In this document: piece by piece, positions 34,011-46,000 of the stretch
How the letters are laid out: every line of letters starts with the position of its first letter
How positions within the stretch are numbered: position 1 is the stretch's first letter
Origin: Symbiodinium natans
Taxonomy: Eukaryota; Sar; Dinophyceae; Suessiales; Symbiodiniaceae
Assembly (NCBI GenBank): GCA_905221605.1
Contig: CAJNDS010000228.1
Span: 58,501 to 122,500, forward strand
Reading direction: 5' to 3'
Length of the DNA: 64,000 nucleotides
Notes under the pieces: generated by a model
What the model was told of the DNA's origin: nothing
Seen by the model: the letters and a program-made list of their open reading frames with translations, nothing else
The model's database searches: none
Position numbers and translations under genes: made by a program

Positions 34011-37000
34011 CTGTGTTTAGGGTTTAGGGTTTAGGGTTTCGGGTTTCGGGTTTAGGGTTTCGGGTTTAGGGTTTAGGGCTGTGTCGGGTTCAGGGTTTTA
34101 GGCAGAAGTTTTGTAGAGGGACTTCAGGGACTAGTCCTACGGGTTCTTAAGAATGAGGGGGCAAGGTACCTTGTAGAATCCCTTCAAGGGGTCTGTCAAG
34201 GCATATCAGGTGTAACTGCTTCATTCCCGCCTAAGTGCCAGCATGCCAGAAACCCTAAACCCTAAACCCTTGTAGCACGGCGTCGTGTAGGCAACAGGGA
34301 AGGTGTTGAGCCCTAAACCCCTGAACCCCTAAACCCCTAAACCCCTGAACCCCTGAACCCCTAAACCCTAAACCCCAAAGCCACCCCCTAAACCCTAAGG
34401 TATACAAAGTTACGGACAAAGACTAAGCCCACTGGGATTTGGCTTCGTGGTCACAGGGTCCGGGGGTTTCGGGCATTTTTGGGATTTGGTACACTTGGGG
34501 TTTCAGGGGTTTAGGGGTTTAGAGCTTATAGGGTTAAGGGTTTTAAGATTTGGGGTAGTTAGGTTTCGGCATGTCGGGTTCTAGGATTTGGGGGTCGTTT
34601 AGGGTTTAGGGTTTAGGGTTTAGGGTTTAGGGTTTAGGGTTTAGGGTTTAGGGTTTAGGGCCTAGGGATTGAAGAGTGAAGCTCAGATTGTCCAGGTGGA
34701 CTCTCCCCTGTGCTCTGTATAAGTCACACAGCCCGGAAACTCCTCTCTCCGCACGTTGGGACGGCTGTGGATTGGTTGCGGGCCTGACCCTGACCCTAAA
34801 CCCTAAACCCTAAACCCTAAACCCTAAACCCTAAACCCTAAACCCTAAACCCTAAACCTTGACCCCTAAACCCTAAACCCTGAACCCAAAACCCCCAAGT
34901 TTCAGGTCGGCGGCTGCTGCTGACATAAACCGTGTTAACAAGTACACGGGCCCATGAATGTGAACCCGGAACCAGGCTGATTATTGTTATTTTGTGTTGT
35001 TTTATGAATACTTATGAACCCTAAACCATAAACCCTATTAGAACCTACTGTTTGCTTAAGAACCCCAAACAATTCAAGATAATATTCCCTGTATTACCCT
35101 TATAAGGAAGAATACGTGATTTTCTATTCTTGCGGGGCTCTTCGGCAAATAGTAGCCCTAAACCCTAAACCCTAAACCCTAAATCCTAAACCCTAAACCC
35201 TATTAGAATGGAGTTCCCGGGAACGTCATGCAAGTCTTCGGGTGGCCGCTGAAAACTTCAATGTTGGGGCGGCCTCACACTCAGGTCCAAAAGAGCTCGT
35301 TGGGGTCGATGGTGTGGGGTTTAGGGTTTAGCGTTTAGGATTCAAGGTTCAGGGTTTCGGGTCTAGGGTACATGATTTTAAGGTTTCGGTGTTAACGCAT
35401 GGTAGGCGATTGAAGAACTGCGGGCAAAAGCCTGAAGAAGTCGAGTTGGACTTGAGATTCTGAGCTTGAAGCTAAAGGCCCCAGGGCTTTGCCATCAAGC
35501 TGGCCACGACAAGGCCTGAAGACTGACTTCGCAGGCCCGGGCGGTTCGTGGAGTCATATCCTTGTAGGGTCGACCTGGGACTCGTCTCTTCACCTGAGGT
35601 TCAGCAGTAGCTACCCTGAATGAGTAGGTATAACCCATAAAGCTGTAGGTGAAGAGGGTCCCAGGTACCTCTAGCCCCAACTTCCATAAACTAACCCTAC
35701 ACCCTAAACCCTAAACCCTCTAAACTCTAAACCTCTTTGGGGCGCACTTGCAGGATGTGCCTCGCACACCGCATGGGAAAAGTGCTCACTTTTGCTCAGC
35801 GCCCGAAGACGAAGGGCACAGCCTGACCGACAGAAACCCTAAACCCCAAACCACAAACCCTAAACCCTAAACCCCAAACCCCAAACCCTAAACCCTAAAC
35901 CCCAAACCCGGAACCCTAAACCCTAAACCCTGAGCCCTAAAATCAACCCTGGCCCTAAACCCTGCAAGCCCAAGCCCAGAACGTAGTAAGCTGTAACCTC
36001 ACGATGCTTTGGTCCTTCACGGTAGGTAGAAGGTGTAGGGTTTAGGGTTTAGGGTTTAGGGTTTAGGGTTTAGGGTTTAGGGTTTAGGGTTTAGGGTTTA
36101 GGGTTTAGGGTTTAGGGTTTTTGGGCTTTCAGGGTTTAGGTTGCAGGCTGTTGGTTTTAGGGCTTTGTCGGTTTGAAGGGTTCAGGGCGGAACAGAAGTC
36201 CCGCAGTGGAGCCCTGACGCGTTTAGGGTTTAGGGTTTAGGGTGTAGGGTTTAGGGTTTACGGTACCCCAAACAAAGGACTTAAGCTCGGGGTATAGTGT
36301 CTACCTCCTTGACCCCTTGGAAAACGTGCGTAGTTTTTATAGCAAGAAGAAGCAATGAACGCTGACCTCAAGCTCTGAAGCACAACTCAGCTAATTGCAG
36401 GGCAGGCTACACCCGGACAGTGACAGGTAGTTTGAAGCCAATGGAAGAGTCCGGGGGAGGGGTCTTGAGGGTTCGGGGGGTTAATAGCTTGAACCCCCTA
36501 AACTCTCTAAGCCCTAATCCTAAACCCTCAACCAAAGAAAAGCCGTAAACTCAAAACCTCACAGGCCTAAAAACCCAAACAACCCTGAACCCGAAACGCT
36601 AAATAAGCCCTAAACTCTAAAACCTCATTCCCTTAAAAAGCCCCCAAAAAACCCCCAAAGACCCTAAACCCTAAATCCTAAAACCTAAACCCAAAAACCC
36701 TGAACCCTAATGCAAGCGCCCCTAGCGCCTCCACCGTGCGCGGCTTTCTGCTCGCAGGGCCGGGAGACGAAGGTGGGTGGCCGCGCCCTGAGCATGGTTT
36801 AGGGTTTAGGGTTTAGGGTTTAGGGTTTAGGGTTTAGGGTTTAGGGTTTAGGGTTTAGGGTTTAGGGTTTAGGGTTAACCCTGAGCATGTAGGGCGTTAG
36901 CGGATTTAAGGGGCTTGAGGGGTTTTGGGATCAAAGTGCTAAACTCTAAACCCCAAACCCCACACCTTTAACCCTAAACCCCAAAGGGTGTAGGGCTTCA

Positions 37001-40000
37001 AGGTTGAGAGGTTGCAGGTGTTTCGAGGCTTCGCGCGTCAAGGCAGGTCCTTGGGGTGCCCTGCCGTATAGGGCTTAGTAGGGTTCAGGGTTTAGGGCTT
37101 AGGGCTAAACCCTAAACCCTAAACCCTAAACCCTCAACCCTAAACCCTCAACCCTAAACCCTAAGGGTTTAGGTGTCGATCCTGGGGCTTTCTAGATTCC
37201 GGCTTTCGGGCTGCAGGTTTAGGGGTCAAATTGGGCGCGAGAGGACGCCCGAAGTAAGGAAGAATCCATGCACGAGGGTTTAGGGTTTAGGGTTTAGGGT
37301 TTAGGGTTTAGGGTTTAGGGTTTAGGGTTTAGGTTTAGGGGGACCCTTGGGGATATGGACCCTCTGAATAAGGTCCCTGTCTAACCTGTCTAAGAGCCAG
37401 AGGAGGGTTAAGAAGGGTTCCCTTATAAGGGGCCCCCTTCTCCTACCTAGGATGCACCGTCCGAGGATGCCTCTCATTATGACAGCTGGGAACCTCTTTA
37501 CCCACGTTTAGTTACTACTAAACTGTAGGTAAATCGAGTCCCAGCTAGACACTCTTCTTGCGCACTCATCGCGGCCCTTTCGTAAAGAGGCTTCAAGAGC
37601 CCTTTAGAGCCATGCAAGATATCCTAGACACATGGAACTGCCAAAGACACTAAAAAGAAAGGTTAGCATCAACATACCCGTGACCTAGCAGATAAACACC
37701 CTAAACCCTAAACCCTAAACCCTAAACCCTAAACCCGAAACCCTAAACCCTAAACCCTAAACCCTAAACCCTAAACCCTAAACCCTAAACCCTAAACCCT
37801 AAACCCTAAACCCTAAACCCTACAGGCCGTCGTCTGTGCGCGTGGCACGGCGCTGTGTACAAGTAGTTCTCGATCGGCAGGATCTCCCGAGCTCGATGGA
37901 GTGTGGTCCCAAACTGAGTGGCCGTCTCTCCGCAGCTGTGTGAGGTGTGGACTTCCCCTAAACCCTAAACCCTAAACCCTAAACCCTAAACCCTAAACCC
38001 TAAACCCTAAACCCTAAACCCTAAACCCTGACAGCAGCAGCCAGAGCCTTCACAGGCATGGGGCGGCTGACCAGCCGAGCACGGACTAGAATCCCAGGCT
38101 TCAAGAAGAACCTGCGTCCTCCCGCGGTGGCCCTGGAACAAGGCTACTTGGAGGCTCATGGTACTGAGCAACCAATCATAGCTGGACTGATAACCCACTT
38201 ATAAGCCCCTTAATAAGTGCCCTTCTATGGTTATAAGTACAGTTATAAGTACTGAACCCTAAGCCCTAAACCATAAACCCTAAACTCTAAACCTTAAACC
38301 CTAAATGCTATAAGTACAGTTAGAATTGGTTCGGAAGTACCATGAACCTCCAAGTATGGACCACAGACGCAGCGTCCTCACCTCGAGGCTGTCTCGATGG
38401 AATGGCTCTATCACTATATGGTTTAGGGTTTAGGGTTTAGGGTTTAATTAGGGTTTAGGGTTTAGGGTTTAGGGTTTAGGGTTTAGGGTTTAGGGTTTAG
38501 GGTTTAGGGTTGTTTTGACGACCTCTATGAAACCTACCCTCAACATCCCCAAGCCCTGACGCCTGGACCCAACATGCCCTAGACTCTGAAACCTAGACCC
38601 CAAATTCCGGAACCCGGAAATCCCAAACCCTGAACCCTGTACCCTGAACCTGCAACCCTGAACCCTGAAACCAAAGCCCTGAAACCCGAACCTCAACTCC
38701 TGAACCCTGACATCCGCACCCCCAACTCCTAAACTCTAGGGGTCGTACCTTGGACCTTTGAGCTTGTGCTTTTTGGGTTTTGGGGGGGACCCTTTCTAAA
38801 GATATTTTTAGGTAGTATAAGGGTTTAGGGTTTAGGGTTTAGGGTTTAGGGATTCGGGTTTAGGGTTAGGGTTTAGGGTTTTAGGGTTTAGGATTGATTA
38901 TGAGCATCTTAGGGGCACATCCCTAAGGGTACCGGTCCCAAGATCCCGACTCTTGTAGCCACGCAGTCCCTGGGCCAGCTGTGGCTTGCTTCGGCTCCCA
39001 GCTAGAGCACCTCCACCCCTAAAACCTCATTAGGGTTTAGGGTTTAGGGTTTAGGAGTTTAGGAGTTTAGGGTTTAGGGTTTAGGGTTTAGGGTTTAGGG
39101 TTTAGGGTTTAGGGTTTAGGGTTTAGGGTTTAGGGTTTAGGGTTTAGGGTTTAGGGTTTAGGGTTTAGGGTAACCAACCCTAAACCCCAAAACTCTGCCA
39201 CGAAAACACCTCACTTTGGGATGTTCCCCCTTAGACCAACAGTCCTTACTTGGGATTATCGTAATCCCTATCAAGGACTGCTACTATAAGGGGAAGCATC
39301 CCACACCTCACCACTATAACCCAAAGGACCACCCTAACAGCCTGCCACGAAAACACCTCACCCCTTAGGGTTTAGGGTTTAGGGGTATACCCCAACCCTA
39401 CCACCCTGAGCCCTAAACCCTACACTCCAAGAACAATTCAACATTCCCAAAACCCAAACCCCTTAGCCGACTAGAGAAGCAAGGAAGGAATTTCACCATA
39501 CCCCTTACTTTCTTTTAAGGGTATGCCCAAGGAGTATGTTGAAAACTTCTTAGATACACCCTAAACTCCCTAAACTCCCTCAACCCTGAACCCTGAACCC
39601 TAAGCCCTACAGCCGAAACCCTAAACCCTCTTTCATTCTCTCGTTTTGAACCATCCCTCGCAAATCAACAAGCTTCTGAACAAGAACATCTCTGCTCATC
39701 GTGGCCTTCAAGTCCTTGAACAAGAAAAATCATCCGGGCCATAGGCGACAAGTCCTCCGCATCAACTGCTGTCATGGCCTGACCATTGAAGGCCCCACAT
39801 GCCACCTGACGCTCATCAATGTTCTGAAGAACCTCTTCAGCAGCCAAAGTCATGGCCAACGTCTGGACCACTCGGTCACGCATGCGCCAGAAGGCATCCT
39901 CGACCTTCACGATCGGCATCTGCTCCAGCAGAACCCCCTAAACCCTAAACCCTAAACCCTAAACCCTAAACCCTAAACCCTAAACCCTAAACCCTAAACC

Positions 40001-43000
40001 CTAAACCCTAAACCCTAAACCCTAAACAACAACCCCACTTCCAGGCTCCCGCGCCAGCATCTCTTCGCCGATGACCTCACCCTGGACCTTAGCTCGGCTG
40101 AACCCTGTGAGAATACCCCCTGGAGCCTAAGCCCTAGGGTTTAGGGTTTAGGGTTTCGCCAAACCCTGAACTCCAAACCCTTAACCCTAAACCCCAAACC
40201 CCAAACCCTTAACCCCAGACCTGTCAAGGCCTGGATTCCCGGCCCTGAGCAACCTGAGATGTTGGCGATAAAGCTGTCCGGGGCAGCTAAGACTGCTCCC
40301 ATGTCCTGGCGCGGGGTTCAGAGTTTAGGGTTTAGGGTTTAGAGTTTAGGGTTTAGGGTTTAGGGTTCGCGCCGGAGGGGCGGTGTTAGGGTTTTGGGGA
40401 GTTTGGGAGTGTCGGGCTTTCAGGGTTTTAGGCTTTATAAGGCTTGGGATCCTACTGGGACCGATCGTCGGGTCCCTGTCCGCAGCTGCAGCCGAGCAAG
40501 CCCACAGCTAACGAAGGCAAAGCAGTGGAACTTGTCCATGCTTCCACCAGAAGCAAACGTGGCAAAGTGGAAGCTTGCACACACTTGGGGTTCAGGGTTT
40601 GGGGCCTACGGGGGTGTGCAGTATAGAGCAACATGCAGGAAACCAAAAAATCACCTCAACCCAAACCTGACCCCCTCGAGTGCGCAGAATCTAGTACGAA
40701 GCCGTCTAGGCCGCACGTGTGCGGCGCGACCCTTCTTCGGATAGAGCCTCAACACCCTGGCAGCACCGAGAAGCTCGAAGACCCTACACCCTACACACTG
40801 AAGCCCCTTGAGCCCAAGATCCCTAAACCCGAAACCCTAAACCCGAAACCCTAAACCCTAAACCCCAAGCCCCAAACCCTAAACCCTAAACCCCCCAGAA
40901 GACGAACTCTTCGAGAGGCCTGGTCTTGAGACATCAGCGACGATGCCACGACGGCTGCCGTGTCTGCTCGGCCTGCGGAGAAAGCTCCAGGCTTCGGTTT
41001 GGGGTTTAGGGTTTAGGGTTTTAGGGTTTTAGGGTTAGGGTTTAGGGTTTAGGGTTTAGGGTTTAGGGTTTAGGGTTTAGGGTTTAGGGTTTAGGGTTTA
41101 GGGTTTGGGGTTTAGGGTTTAGGGGTTTAGGGTTGAGGGTTTAGGGTTGAGGGCGTAGGGGAGTTGGGGTATCTTGTCAAGTGTGGGCGCAAAATATTCC
41201 CGAACAGAGGCCCATAAGTCGTCCTCTGCCAGCTGGTGTCGCCCTACACCCTTTAAGGGATTATATAGGGTACCTCATTCCCCCGTTCCCTACTAAGAAC
41301 CAGGGCTTCATCCAGGGTGTCCGCACGTCCTCCCTGCAGGCCGCTGGCGGCCCAGCCGCCGGCGAGGCCGCAGAGCGGCAAGAGGTGCTGCACGAGGTTC
41401 AGGGTTTAGGGTTTAGGTTCAGGGTTCCGGGTCTAGGGTTTAGGGTTTAGGGGTTCTCTGTCACGACGATGCCGGCTATCTCTTCCGCGCTCAAGTGGGG
41501 AGTGTCGCTATCTTCCACCTTCGCTGTCGGCGGGAGGGCAGGGCCGAGGGCCGCCTTCTTTTCAGGATCTCCAGCGGAAACCTGCCATAACTGGCTGGTT
41601 CTTAGATGTTCTTAGTAGGGAATGAAGGAATGAGGGCCCTATAAATCCCTTAAAGGGTATATATATATATATATATATATATTTTTGTTTTTTTGTTGGG
41701 CCCTCATTCCCTCATTCCCTACTAAGAACTAGCCAGATAACTCTCTGAAAAGACACGTGTCTGTAATCGGCCAATTCACGTGCCAAGCGCGAACGGTCTC
41801 CACAGGCACGTTCCATTGAAGTGATCGCACGCGTCGATTCAAGTCTTAATCCCCTTAGAGCCTGAACCTGAACCGTGAACCCTGAACCCTCAACCCTAAA
41901 GCTTCATTTTCAAGGGTCGCGGGATGATGATGAAGACCCAGGATAGGGTTAGGTTTTAGGGTTCAGGATTTAGGGCTTGGGGTTTAGGGCTTAGGGTTCA
42001 GGATCTAAGGTTTAGGGTCTGGGGCAAGTCTTCTGTCGGTACGTAAGTAGCAGTATGAGTAGGAGCATGAGCAGTAGCATGTCAAGGAACTCGTAAAAGA
42101 CTTCGCGTGGCATCAGTAAAAGTATCAGATCGTAATGCATCTGAGTAAACCCTAAACCCTAGGTCGCAGCCGCAGCATATGGTACATGTTCTAATTATTC
42201 TACATATATATATACTATACAAATTTATGTATGTTATTTTTCATTTACTTATTTACAACCCTAAACCTTTGAACCCTAAACCCTAAACCCTAAACCCCAT
42301 GATGCCTCCATAGCCCTGGCTGCTTGGCAGGATCAAGTCTGCTGGAGGCTTCCACTCATGGCCTGCCCATCCCACACACAGGGTTTGGGTTTTGGGGGTT
42401 TAGGGTTTAGGGTTTAAAGTTTGGGGTTTAGGGTTTGGGGTTTTAAGGCTTAGGGTTTAAGTTTTTGGGTTTGGGGTTCAGGGTTTAGGGTTTAGGGTTC
42501 ACATTGACATCAGGGGGGAAGGGGTGGAAGCGATGTGAGCGACTGCCGAAACCGCCTGGCGGTGCTAGTGGACGCAACATGAGGGGTGTCGCTTTTCAAG
42601 TGTTCCCATCGCTTTACAGGGCTTTAGCATCAGTTGTCCAGGTTTGATGTGTGCAGGTGTCGCTGTGGGCAAATTCAAGGCTAAAGCCCGCCCAATGGTT
42701 CAATAACTTAATTGGGGGTGTCGCTTTTCAGGTGTTCCCATCGCTTTACCGGGTTTAGGGCACTCCTGTCCACCCCTTGCCTACTTGAGTGGCTGGAGGT
42801 TTCGGTGCTTGCTCATGTGAACAGTGGCTTCTATAAACACCGAGCAACCCTAAATCCTGGTAAATGGAGCCGCAGGTTGGGTTTAGGGTTTAGGGCTTGG
42901 GGTTGAGGGTTTAGGGCCACACAACATGTCTATCAAAAAACGCCCACCCTTCGGACCAAGTTACAGGACAGGCTCTTGAAGTGAGGCCTTTGAGAGTGCG

Positions 43001-46000
43001 TGGTTTAGGGTTTAGGGCTTAGGGTGCTAAACCCTAAGAGCTAAGACCCGAAGACCCTAAACCCTGAACCCTTAGCCCAAGCCCTAAGATCCTAACACCC
43101 TTAAGGCCCCAGTCAACACGCTTTCCTTCGGGGCCACAGCAGCTGTCATAATCGTAGTCGCCCTCGTCCTGTGAGGAGGTCCCGAGCCCCCCCAAACCCC
43201 AAAGCCCTTTGAGCACACCGAAAAACCCTCAAAAACCCAACACAAACCCTAAACCCTGAAACCCCAACCCTTCAATCCCCTAACCAGAACCTCCCCCTCC
43301 CCCCTCCCCCCCAACGAAAAAACTTCATCACCAAAACCCTGACAATAACCCCAAAGCCCTAAAACCTTAAACCCGCCTTGAAGCTCCCAAAGCCCCCACC
43401 AAGATCCTAAACCCCTAAGCCATGGAAACATCTCATCTCCAGAGCCTCGATGCCGGCTTCTCTCCCAACTGCGAAGCTACCCAAAAAAACAGTAGCGAGT
43501 CCCTTCCCCTTTGCTTAACGTGGGTTGAAGGTTTGCGGTTTTCGGGCTTAGGATCCTCAACCCTTAACCCCAAACCTTAAACCCAAAACTTTAAAAAAGT
43601 CCTAACGTAAGCCCTAAGCCCTAAGCCCTAAGCCCTAAGCCCTAAGCCCTGAGCCCTAAGCCCTAAACCCCAAGCCCTCAGCCAAAGCACTGTCCCCGTC
43701 TGCCCCTCAACCCAAACCCTCAACGCTAAACCCAGTCTTGGAGAGCTTGCGATATCAAGAGTCGACGTAAAACCCGAGAAAAAAACAAAAAAAAAACGGC
43801 TCGCATCTCCCAACCCCGTAGGGGGTCTAGGGTTTAGGGTTTAGGGTTTAGGGTTTAGGGTTTAGGGTTTAGGGTTTAGGGTTTTGGGGTTTAGGGTTTG
43901 GGGTCGCATCTCCCAGACCCGTACCAAACGTGGGCTTGCGGGTTTCAGCTTCATAGGTTTAAGGATTTAGGGATGAAGCTTTGCAGGTTTAGGGTTTAGG
44001 GCTTAGGGCTTAGGGCCTAGGGCTTAGGGTTTAGGGTTCAGGGCTTGCGGTTAAGGTTGGGATGCGGACTCGCTTTGACATCTTCGTGAAATGCGAAGAG
44101 CAGCCATGGCCCGATAGTGGAGGGCCATCTGACACTTTTGAGTTTGGGGGGTTTGGGGTTTAGGGGCCCTTCCCCTCCCCCAGCAGCTTTCTACACACCA
44201 CCGGCGGCCTCGAAAGGGCTTTGCCGTCCTCCATCGATGTCGTACCTGGGCAAAAAATTAGGCCCTCTGACTCCTTGTGTAGGGTTTAGGGTTTAGGGTT
44301 TAAGGTTTAAGGTTTAGGGTTTAGGGTTTAGGGTTTAGGGTTTAGGGTTTAGGGTTTAGAGTTCAGGGTTTGGAGTTTCGGGTTTAGAGTCTTCAACCCT
44401 AAGCCCGCACACCTAAAGACCTAAAAAAACCCAAAAGCCTAAATCAACTCATTAAACTCTAGTGAGCCCCAAGTACAACTCCGGTTGAAGCCGAATTCAA
44501 CCTAGTCAAACTCGGAAAACTAACCTGCCCGACCTTCAAGGGGTATTCTGTCCCTAAACCCTAAACCCTAAACCCTAAACCCTAAACCCTAAACCCTAAA
44601 CCCTAAACCCTAAACCCTAAACCCTAAACCGCAAATCCACGCGCTCAGGGTTTAGGGTTAGGGTTTAGGGTTTGGGGTTTGGGGCTTGGGGCTTGGGGCT
44701 TGGGGCTTGGGGCTTGGGGCTTGGGGCTTAGGGCTTAGGGCTTAGGGCTTAGGGCTTAGGGCTTAGGGCTGGGTTTAGGGCTTAGGGCTTAGGGTTTCAG
44801 GGTTTAGGGTTTGGATTGGGGTTTTAGGGTTTAGGGTTTAGGGTTTAGGGTTTAGGATTGCGGCACTCCTCCCGAAGCTGCTGAGGCTGCTGTCGTAGCT
44901 GGCACTTGGCACTGGGCTTAAAACACTACACCCTCCTGGCTGAGCACCTAAACCCTGAACCCTGAACCCTGAACCCCAAACCCTAAACCGCAAATCCACG
45001 CCAAGACCCCCAACAGTGAGAGACCATGTGAGCCCAGCAGTCCACCCTAAACCCTAAACCCTAAACCCTCAACCCTCAACCCTAAACCCTAAACCCTAAA
45101 CCCCAAAGCAACGAAGATTTCGCATTTTGCGGAGATCAATAAGGCTCTGGGCTTGAACTTTCTTGCGGGCTTCCGGCTTAGGGCTTAGGGCTTGGGGTTT
45201 AGGGTTTGGGGCTTGGGGCTTAGGGCTTAGGGTTTTAGGCTTTTAGGGTTTAGGGTTTAGGGTTTAGGGTTTGGGGTTTAGGGTTTGGGGTTTAGGGTTT
45301 GGGGTTTAGGGTTTAGGCTTTCGGAGCTCCCTCGCGAAGCTGCTGAGGCTGCTGTGTCGTAGCTGGCACTTGGCACTGGGCTTAAAACCCTGAAACCCTC
45401 CTGGCTGAGCACCTAAACCCTAAACCCTAAACCCTAAACCCTAAACCCCAAACCCTGAACCCTAAACCGCAGTCATCAACCTTTGGGTTCAAGGGGGGGG
45501 TACGATCGACCTTTAGGTTCAAAAGGGGATGCCCCGCAACCCTAAACCCTAAACCCTAAACCCTAAACCCTAAACCCTAAACCCTAAACCCCTAAAAGTT
45601 ACAGTTGCGCCCGGCCTTCCAAGAGACGGCAGAGTCTCAAGGGGATTCAGGGCCGTAAGGGCTTAGGGGGTCTATAGGTTTAGGGTTTAGGGTTTTATAG
45701 GGTTTAGGGTTTAGGGTTTAGGGTTTAGGGTTTAGGGTTTAGGGTTTAGGGTTTAGGGTTTAGGGTTTAGGGTTTAGGGTTTAGGGTTTAGGGTTTAGGG
45801 TTTAGGGTTTAGGGTTTAGGGTACCCGAAACCCACAAGGCCAGCAATCGACTGAGTACGGGGCATCGGCCACGGAAATGGCGAGTAGGTCTTTGTTTCGC
45901 CAAGTTGCATCGGGGTGGCCTCATTGCAGGAAAGCGCCCATGAGGGAATGTATCACTTGAACTGTATACGGCTTCTACTTCCACCCCCAAACCCCAACAC

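Larger units (their letters stand above)
44625..45475 (-). repeat. Diverged tandem duplication
   Basis: AACCGCAAATCCACG recurs at about 44628 and 44988 (with a related end at 45463), and an 80-bp segment with GAAGCTGCTGAGGCTGCTGT recurs at about 44875 and 45330. Confidence 0.8.

Noticed and set aside
36735-36798. Plus-strand exon GRETKVGGRALSM between CTCGCAG and GTTTAGGG
   Set aside because: Good splice signals, but all confidently identified genes read minus and the minus strand is open here; left undecided.
41335-41400. Plus-strand exon AAGGPAAGEAAERQEVLHE between CTGCAG and GTTCAGG
   Set aside because: The minus strand reads HLLPLCGLAGGWAASG with an equally good acceptor; strand cannot be decided from sequence alone.
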